A DNA stretch of 5,837 bases from an uncultured Chloroflexaceae bacterium (lineage in GTDB: Bacteria > Chloroflexota > Chloroflexia > Chloroflexales > Chloroflexaceae): positions 1 through 5,837 of the forward strand of contig CAKZQX010000131.1 in NCBI GenBank assembly GCA_937141995.1, read 5' to 3'. The position numbers were made by a program, and so were the translations under genes. Numbering within the stretch: position 1 is the first letter of the stretch; each line of letters starts with the position of its first letter. Shown piece after piece: positions 1 to 3,987 of the stretch. The notes beneath the pieces were generated by a model. That model was not told the origin of the DNA. It made no database searches and was given only the letters and a program-made list of their open reading frames with translations.

Positions 1-1371
1 GAGGACCACAACGGCCAGAATCTCCTCACCCAGTGCCGGGTGGGGCACGCCGATAACGGCAGTCTCGGCAATGGCGGGGTGCCCCTGCAGCACCTCTTCA
101 ATCTCGCGCGGGTAGACATTCATGCCGCCGCGAATGATCACATCCTTCAGCCGATCAACAATATAGAAAGAACCCGTGGCATCCATCCGCCCCAGATCAC
201 CGGTATGCAGCCAGCCACCGCGCATCACCTCGGCAGTGGCTTCGGGCCGCTTGTAGTAGCCCTTCATCACATTGTGCCCCCGGATCACAAGCTCACCCAG
301 ATCACCCGGGGCCGGCGGCTGACCTGCCGGATCAACTACGCGCAGTTCAACCCCCCAGACCGGGCTACCAATCCGACCCGCGCGCGCCTCCTCATCCGGG
401 TAATTCAGGGTGGCGACCGGCGAGGTTTCCGAAAGGCCGTAGCACTCCTGGATGGTGACACCATTGCGCTGCTTGAAGGTCTGCATAATCTCCAGCGGCA
501 GCGCCGCGCCCCCGGAGATGCACCGCCGCAGCCCGCGCAGATCATACGCCTCGGCCTCGGGATGGTTCAGCAGGTAGAAATACATCGTTGGCACGCCGGC
601 AAAATAGCTGACCCGGTCGCGCGTAATGATCTCAAACGCCCGGGTGGGCTCGAAGTGCGGCAGCAGCGTAATCGTGGCCCCCAGGTAGAAGCAGAGATTC
701 ATCATGCAGGTCTGGCCGAGCGCGTGGAACAGCGGCAGCGCGACCAGTCCCACATCGGTCTCCGTGATGTCGAGGGCGGTGGCGCTGACCAGGGCGTTAA
801 AAAACATGTTGAAGTGCGTCAACTCCGCACCCCGGGGCCGTCCGGTAGTCCCGCTGGTGTAGAGGATCACGGCGGTATCATCGGGCATAGTTTGCACAGT
901 GTCGAAGCTCGACGGCTGGTTGGCGACCAGTTCGTGCAGCGGTTGTGCGCCGTGGGGTAGCGGCTGGGTGCTGGCGGGAGACTGGACCAGCAGCATCTCC
1001 TTGCAAGTCTCACTCTGGTGGAAGCCGGCGGCGGCCTCGCCCATGAGATGCTCCCAGGCAATCAACACCACGGCGTCGCTATCTTCCAGATGGTAGGCAA
1101 TCTCGTTATGTTTAAACAATATATTGAGCGGAACGACTACCGCACCTGCTTTGAGAATACCGTAGTAGCAGATGGGAAACTGCGGGATGTTGGGCAGCAG
1201 CAGAGCTACCTTATCGCCGGGTTGCACGCCGAGTTGCACCAGCGCACTGGCAACCCGGTTGGCGGCGGCATTAAGATCGGCGTAGGTGAGCTGTTCCTCG
1301 TCCAGCATAACGGCCAGTTTGTGAGGATCGCGCGCACTGCTCTGCTCAAGCAGCAAAGCGAGGTTCAACAT
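1..1371 (-). CDS. AMP-forming acyl-CoA synthetase (FadD/LcfB-like), 3' end truncated by window
   Basis: Reading the minus strand from the ATG at 1371-1369 gives 457 codons with no stop, running off the window at base 1. The ANL-superfamily motifs appear in order: P-loop YTSGTTGRPRG (171-181), the acyl-site region LPLFHALGQ (212-220), YGLSETSP (311-318), GWLHTGDLGRMD (386-397), then DRLKD (406-410) and GGMNVYPREIEEVL (415-428) leading into the small C-terminal domain. The family activates a carboxylic acid with ATP to an acyl-adenylate and transfers it to CoA in the cytoplasm. The last roughly 50-60 residues, including the catalytic lysine of the PKTxSGK motif, lie outside the window. The usual P-loop lysine (PKG) is Arg180 here. 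The best resemblance is to long/medium-chain fatty acid CoA ligases, but substrate chain length cannot be read from sequence. The start is fixed by an AAAGGAG SD 7 nt upstream and a consensus promoter. The protein starts MLNLALLLEQ, normal for the family. Confidence 0.93.
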   Translation of the reverse strand, partial: MLNLALLLEQSSARDPHKLAVMLDEEQLTYADLNAAANRVASALVQLGVQPGDKVALLLPNIPQFPICYYGILKAGAVVVPLNILFKHNEIAYHLEDSDAVVLIAWEHLMGEAAAGFHQSETCKEMLLVQSPASTQPLPHGAQPLHELVANQPSSFDTVQTMPDDTAVILYTSGTTGRPRGAELTHFNMFFNALVSATALDITETDVGLVALPLFHALGQTCMMNLCFYLGATITLLPHFEPTRAFEIITRDRVSYFAGVPTMYFYLLNHPEAEAYDLRGLRRCISGGAALPLEIMQTFKQRNGVTIQECYGLSETSPVATLNYPDEEARAGRIGSPVWGVELRVVDPAGQPPAPGDLGELVIRGHNVMKGYYKRPEATAEVMRGGWLHTGDLGRMDATGSFYIVDRLKDVIIRGGMNVYPREIEEVLQGHPAIAETAVIGVPHPALGEEILAVVVL

Positions 1372-1378
1372 CGAACGG

Positions 1379-1385
1379 CTCCTTT
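1379..1385 (-). promoter_or_regulatory. Ribosome binding site of the acyl-CoA synthetase
   Basis: On the minus strand this reads AAAGGAG, followed by 7 nt and then ATG. It settles the start at 1371, which the N-terminal family alignment also favours. Confidence 0.85.
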
Positions 1386-1428
1386 CTGTGGGTCGATTTA
1401 TGCGGCAGCCACTATGGGGGGTGCTTAG

Positions 1429-1457
1429 ATTATAGTGGGTGCCGAAATGAGAGTCAA
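1429..1457 (-). promoter_or_regulatory. Consensus sigma70-type promoter of the acyl-CoA synthetase
   Basis: Read on the minus strand, the -35 is TTGACT (1457-1452, 5/6 to consensus) and the -10 is TATAAT (1434-1429, 6/6), separated by exactly 17 bp. Transcription would start near 1422, giving a 5' leader of roughly 50 nt that contains the SD. A near-perfect match suggests high basal expression. I see no clear operator palindrome overlapping it, although element A begins only about 45 bp upstream of the -35. Confidence 0.82.
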
Positions 1458-1527
1458 CCAAACTACAGACCAGCGTAGCAGTGTGTGGTATACCTCATGT
1501 AACAGGAGTTACGCGGTGAGGGTTTGG

Positions 1528-1563
1528 ACCACGAAAGCCGCGAAATGAGCGAACACCGCGAAA
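1528..1563. repeat. Degenerate 9-bp tandem repeat (4 units) inside element A
   Basis: The four consecutive units are ACCACGAAA, GCCGCGAAA, TGAGCGAAC and ACCGCGAAA, with consensus roughly RCCRCGAAA. Units 1, 2 and 4 are close and unit 3 is degenerate. Element B has no equivalent, so this is an insertion or expansion specific to copy A. Similar CACGAAG-type short tandem repeats occur between genes in several bacterial groups; that comparison is from memory. Confidence 0.65.
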
Positions 1564-1639
1564 CGGCCAATGCTGACATGCAGCAGGCGATCCCGCGTTT
1601 GGCGGGGGATATTGCCTCCGGCAGGGCAGAACAGACCAT

Positions 1640-1688
1640 TCTTTTTCACAAACATGTGGCTCTCTGAGCCACATGTTTGTGAAAAAGA
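1640..1688. repeat. Perfect 23-bp hairpin at the centre of element A
   Basis: The arms 1640-1662 and 1666-1688 are exact reverse complements around a 3-nt loop (TCT). The stem base is T-rich on the left and A-rich on the right (CTTTTTCACA ... TGTGAAAAAG). It is not a typical intrinsic terminator, because the T-run lies inside the stem rather than after it and neither neighbouring gene ends here. It could extrude as a cruciform or fold in a transcript of either strand. Element B has a hairpin of the same size and loop length but different stem sequence. Confidence 0.9.
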
Positions 1689-1840
1689 CAAAAACATACC
1701 ACGCTGCCGCAGGCGCATCGGGCTTTCATCTGGTCAAACGTCCGGTTTGCATATCACCCGCGTAACTCGCGTTACTGTAAGGAACGCTACAGAACGGGAC
1801 GTTATCCCCGGCTAAACTGTGCATCAACGGCGGGCTGAAG

Positions 1841-1849
1841 TGCTATAAT
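1841..1849 (+). promoter_or_regulatory. Extended -10 promoter of the 1886-3600 operon
   Basis: TGCTATAAT is an extended -10 (TGn) followed by a perfect TATAAT at 1844-1849. No convincing -35 is seen 16-18 bp upstream, which is normal for extended -10 promoters. The transcript would start near 1856, which leaves the in-frame ATG at 1853 outside the message and supports the start at 1886. Confidence 0.75.
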
Positions 1850-1872
1850 GACATGCGTAAGCGACCGATGAC

Positions 1873-1878
1873 AGGAGG
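1873..1878 (+). promoter_or_regulatory. Strong SD deciding the start at 1886
   Basis: AGGAGG, a full match to the anti-SD core, ends 7 nt before the ATG at 1886. An ATG at 1853 in the same frame has no SD and sits at or before the predicted transcription start. Confidence 0.88.
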
Positions 1879-1885
1879 ATTTCCG

Positions 1886-2206
1886 ATGGAAAGCAGACCG
1901 CCGAACGTGCAACAGAACGGCACCGGGCCGGCCACGAAAGAAGTGCGCGACCGCGCGCTGGCAAGTGCCTTTCGTAAGAATGACTTTGTCTGGCTGGTGC
2001 AGGAACGCTACGATCCACAGTTTGACGCCTGGAATGTCGATTTTGTCTACCAGAGCATGATGGGCCGCTGGATGCGCAAGCGCTACCGCTACGATGGACC
2101 GAGCGGCGTGGTCTATTTTCTAGGCGAACGGCCGGTGAGTGAGGAGGAACTCACGTCGCTGCGGCGCACGGCGAAAGTCTTCCCGGTGGCCGAACTCAGG
2201 CGGTAG
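1886..2206 (+). CDS. Small conserved-looking protein of unknown function (106 aa)
   Basis: I do not recognise this family. The 106-residue product has a polar, probably disordered N-terminus (1-18), a short helix-like stretch (about 19-32), then an aromatic-rich, probably beta-rich core (33-80) with many W/Y/F residues (FVWLVQERYD, WNVDFVYQ, RYRYDGPSGVVYFLGERP). A charged helix SEEELTSLRR follows (about 85-94). It has no Cys or His, no membrane segment and no signal peptide, so a soluble cytoplasmic protein is likely; a metalloenzyme or redox role is unlikely. It is probably real, given a perfect SD, its own extended -10 promoter, and a stop 33 bp before the next gene on the same strand. It is likely the first gene of an operon with the CcdA-like and Nudix genes, but nothing in its sequence ties it to thiol chemistry. 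The start at 1886 is preferred over 1853 because of SD and promoter position. Confidence 0.8.
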   Translation: MESRPPNVQQNGTGPATKEVRDRALASAFRKNDFVWLVQERYDPQFDAWNVDFVYQSMMGRWMRKRYRYDGPSGVVYFLGERPVSEEELTSLRRTAKVFPVAELRR

Positions 2207-2239
2207 TCTAATCAATAATCTTATCAGGACGGAGCTTGT

Positions 2240-3163
2240 ATGTCTACACAATCTGTACAGCGCACGCGCGGAGAACATCCCTCCCCCAACCGGCGCCTGC
2301 TTATTATCGGCGGGGTCATCGCGGCGCTGCTGCTGTTTGTCTTTGTTGTCCTGAGTCTCGACAGCGGTCAGATGACCGCGTCCGCCGCGACGGGCGGCAC
2401 GAGTACCCTGGTGCTGGCAATCCCGGCTTTTCTCGCCGGAGTGTTGAGCCTGCTCTCCCCCTGTACCCTACCGATTCTACCGGCCTATTTTGCCTTCACC
2501 TTCCAGACCGACAAGAAGAATGTCGTGATGACAACGGTCTCCTTCTTCCTGGGGCTGGCAACCACGATGAGCATTCTGGGCGCGAGTGCGACGGCGCTCA
2601 GTGCGCTGGTTTTTTCGGGTCGGGACACGTTGACCTTCTGGGGTGGGCTGATCGTGATTGGCTTTGGGATTATGAGTCTGCTCGGCAAGGGTTTTGCCGG
2701 TCCCAAAATGCAGGAACGCCCCGCCGCCAGCGTTGCCGGGTCGTATCTCTACGGCGCAACCTTCGCGCTCGGCTGGACGGCCTGCGTCGGGCCGATCCTG
2801 GGGGCGTTGCTTACCCTGCTGGCCGCGCAGGGGATCGCCATCCTGCAGGGCGCGGTGCTCTCCTTTATCTATGCGATGGGCCTGGGTTTGCCGTTGATCC
2901 TGCTGGCGACCTTCTTTAGCCGCCTGGGTACCGGCTCCCGCTTCTGGCAGATTGTTCGGGGACGCGGGTTTGAGGTTCGCGTGGGTCCAAGGACGCTCTA
3001 CCTGCATACCACCAGCATCGCCAGCGGGGTGCTGCTGATCCTGATGGGGACGCTGCTGGCGACCGGGCATCTGACCTGGATTTCCGAACGGGCGCAGAGT
3101 AGTGCTTTTAGCCAGTGGGTAATAGGACTGGAGGACGGTATCCGCCGACTCTTTAATCTGTAA
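2240..3163 (+). CDS. ccdA: CcdA/DsbD-family thiol-disulfide transmembrane electron carrier
   Basis: The product is a 307-residue polytopic membrane protein. The family passes electrons from cytoplasmic thioredoxin across the membrane, through a pair of membrane cysteines, to extracytoplasmic partners that keep apocytochrome c or other thiols reduced. Both diagnostic cysteine motifs are present: LSPCTLPILPAY (Cys75) and GWTACVGPILGAL (Cys182). Likely membrane segments are 20-40, 57-82, 97-125, 132-149, 168-195, 200-227 and 258-276. The first is an extra N-terminal anchor before the usual six-helix core. A basic loop at about 229-256 separates the last two helices, and a tail of about 30 residues follows the last. 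The protein is longer than minimal CcdA (about 220-250 aa) because of these additions. GGAG at 2231-2234, 5 nt before the ATG, supports the start. Neither a thioredoxin-like partner nor other cytochrome c maturation genes are in the window, so the partner is unknown. Confidence 0.88.
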   Translation: MSTQSVQRTRGEHPSPNRRLLIIGGVIAALLLFVFVVLSLDSGQMTASAATGGTSTLVLAIPAFLAGVLSLLSPCTLPILPAYFAFTFQTDKKNVVMTTVSFFLGLATTMSILGASATALSALVFSGRDTLTFWGGLIVIGFGIMSLLGKGFAGPKMQERPAASVAGSYLYGATFALGWTACVGPILGALLTLLAAQGIAILQGAVLSFIYAMGLGLPLILLATFFSRLGTGSRFWQIVRGRGFEVRVGPRTLYLHTTSIASGVLLILMGTLLATGHLTWISERAQSSAFSQWVIGLEDGIRRLFNL

Positions 3164-3165
3164 TA

Positions 3166-3600
3166 ATGAAAACAAAAACTGCTGCCGGGGGGGTGGTCTA
3201 CTGCCGCAATGATGTCGGGCAGGTGCGCCTCCTCTTAATCCACGATAAGTATGGCGACTGGACGCTGCCCAAGGGCCACCTGAAAACGGGTGAGACCGAG
3301 GAGCAGGCCGCCTACCGCGAGATTGCCGAGGAGACGAGCGTACGCTGCACGATTGGCCCACTGGTGCAGCGTATTCGCTATGAGGTCAACAAAAAGGGCA
3401 CCTTGTACGACAAGACCGTTGCCTACTTCCTCGCCACAACCGCGTGTGTCGAAGCTCAACCGGAAGCCGAGGAAGGTATCAGCGCCGCCCGCTGGGTTGA
3501 GCCGGAAGCGGCCATCGCAATGATTGGCTATGACCAGGTGCGCGAGGTTGTTCAGAATGCCCTGGCAATGATTGATGCTGGTGGCGATGCTAATCCGTAG
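3166..3600 (+). CDS. Nudix hydrolase, Ap4A/Ap6A-hydrolase-like
   Basis: The product is 144 aa, a single Nudix domain. The Nudix box spans residues 37-59: Gly37, then GE at 42-43, REIAEE at 51-56, ending TSV. This matches Gx5Ex7REUxEExGU except that the final Gly is Ser58. Glu52, Glu55 and Glu56 of the Mg-binding helix are intact. The lead-in WTLPKGHLKTGE resembles small diadenosine polyphosphate hydrolases (Ndx1-like), which cleave dinucleoside polyphosphates, but Nudix substrate prediction is unreliable. It is cytoplasmic. The ATG lies 2 bp after the CcdA-like stop (TAATAATG) and no SD is visible in the preceding 15 nt, so translation is probably coupled to the upstream gene. The last codon and stop (CCG TAG) fall within a 7-bp tandem repeat, suggesting that the original 3' end was altered by the repeat. 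Confidence 0.9.
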   Translation: MKTKTAAGGVVYCRNDVGQVRLLLIHDKYGDWTLPKGHLKTGETEEQAAYREIAEETSVRCTIGPLVQRIRYEVNKKGTLYDKTVAYFLATTACVEAQPEAEEGISAARWVEPEAAIAMIGYDQVREVVQNALAMIDAGGDANP

Positions 3601-3622
3601 TCTGTAGTCCGTAGTCCGCAGT
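3595..3622. repeat. 7-bp tandem repeat (4 units) overlapping the Nudix stop codon
   Basis: The units are CCGTAGT, CTGTAGT, CCGTAGT and CCGCAGT. The first supplies the last codon and the TAG stop of the Nudix gene. On the minus strand such heptads read as a repeated TTDYRLR/TTDYGLR-type peptide, a pattern I associate from memory with spurious ORFs in several repeat-rich bacterial genomes. Confidence 0.8.
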
Positions 3623-3644
3623 CCCAGGAAGCAGAAAAAGAACG

Positions 3645-3724
3645 GACAACCAGAGGACACAGAACAAATCCGTTTTTCGCCGGCATTACGCCAGGTATGT
3701 TTTGTGCTGTGTTCTTTGGTTCTC
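3645..3724. repeat. Imperfect inverted repeat, 24-bp arms
   Basis: The arm 3645-3668 pairs with 3701-3724 at 20 of 24 positions, around a 32-nt spacer. The core is of the AACCAGAGGACACAGA type. No T-run follows, so it is not a clear terminator, although a stem here could still attenuate read-through from the Nudix operon. It lies directly between the 7-bp tandem repeat and element B. Confidence 0.7.
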
Positions 3725-3733
3725 TTGTAAACA

Positions 3734-3929
3734 ACAGGAGTTACGCGGTCGTTGACCCGACGGCAGATTCCGCCTCCGGCAGGGCGGAAGATTCCTTTCT
3801 TGTTCACACCATGTTTGCACTAAGTGCAAACATGGTGTGAACAAGGAAACAAGTACCATGCTGCCGCAGGCGAATCGGGCGTCCATCGGGTGAAACGTCC
3901 GGTTTGAACACGCACCGCGTAACGCCTGT
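3734..3929. repeat. Repeat element B: second copy of the hairpin element, inverted repeat along most of its length
   Basis: This element is 196 bp. The terminal inverted repeats are 3734-3749 and 3914-3929 (15/16 complementary). Next inward, about 3762-3782 pairs with about 3861-3884 (GATTC, CGGCAG and flanking bases match with a few mismatches and a 1-nt gap). The centre is a perfect hairpin. The 53-bp right block is shared with element A. It is flanked by ACA on both sides (3731-3733, 3930-3932), a possible 3-bp target duplication that may be chance. It occupies the gap between the Nudix operon and the M50 gene, leaving only 58 bp before the M50 start. I see no convincing promoter in that gap. 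There is no coding content. Confidence 0.78.
3799..3845. repeat. Perfect 22-bp hairpin at the centre of element B
   Basis: The arms 3799-3820 and 3824-3845 are exact reverse complements with loop TAA. Beyond one G-T position, two further pairs extend the stem to 25 (3796-3848). It occupies the same position and has the same loop size as the hairpin of element A, but the stem sequence is different. Confidence 0.9.
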
Positions 3930-3973
3930 ACACAATCATTAATCCTCACACATCACCGTACAACATCGTAGAA

Positions 3974-3981
3974 AAGTGAGG
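3974..3981 (+). promoter_or_regulatory. RBS deciding the start of the M50-TPR gene
   Basis: AAGTGAGG is one base from AAGGAGG-type spacing and ends 6 nt before the ATG at 3988. A GTG at 3976 is in the same frame and would add four residues, but it lies inside this SD and has none of its own, so ATG 3988 is preferred. Confidence 0.65.
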
Positions 3982-3987
3982 CCCGCG

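Larger units (their letters stand above)
1502..1778. repeat. Repeat element A: MITE-like intergenic element with terminal inverted repeats and central hairpin
   Basis: This element shares with element B (3734-3929), in the same orientation, a 17-bp left end (AACAGGAGTTACGCGGT, from 1501), a 14-bp block GCCTCCGGCAGGGC (1614-1627), and a 53-bp right block (1697-1749) matching 3854-3906 at 47/53 without gaps. The ends are inverted: AGTTACGCGGTGA (1507-1519) against TCACCCGCGTAACT (1754-1767), with one extra C on the right. The outer right border is uncertain: ACTGT at 1774-1778 would match the left ACAGG, with about 6 extra bases between. The left arm is some 75 bp longer than in B and includes a 9-bp tandem repeat. 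No coding capacity and no obvious target duplication are seen. It lies between two divergent promoters. MITE-like is inference from structure; a REP/BIME-like element is the main alternative. Confidence 0.75.

Noticed and set aside
40..960. 306-codon open frame on the plus strand
   Set aside because: It lies antisense to the acyl-CoA synthetase, which shows all family motifs on the minus strand. The plus-strand peptide is low-complexity with no recognisable domain and has no SD.
1018..1428. 136-codon open frame on the plus strand
   Set aside because: It is a shadow of the 5' part of the acyl-CoA synthetase and runs through that gene's RBS and promoter.
1528..1563. 9-bp repeats as a CRISPR array
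   Set aside because: The units are contiguous and far too short, with no spacers and no cas genes.
1640..1688. Hairpin A as an intrinsic terminator
   Set aside because: The T-run is within the stem, no T-tract follows on either strand, and both flanking genes start rather than end here.
2477..3361. 294-codon open frame on the minus strand
   Set aside because: It is antisense to the CcdA-like and Nudix genes, both with intact motifs, and its peptide is rich in Arg, Gln and Pro as expected for a shadow frame.
3641..3678. AACGGA ... TCCGTTTTT as a terminator of the Nudix operon
   Set aside because: It has only a 6-bp stem with a 22-nt loop; too weak to claim despite the five Ts.
3235..3807. 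190-codon minus-strand frame containing TTDYRLR-type peptide
   Set aside because: It is built from the repeat island and the antisense of the Nudix gene. The repeated peptide comes from the 7-bp tandem repeat.
3904..3932. TTGAAC / TGTACA as a promoter for the M50 gene
   Set aside because: The spacing is suitable but the -10 matches consensus at only three positions. Another candidate, TACAAC at 3959-3964, lacks a -35.
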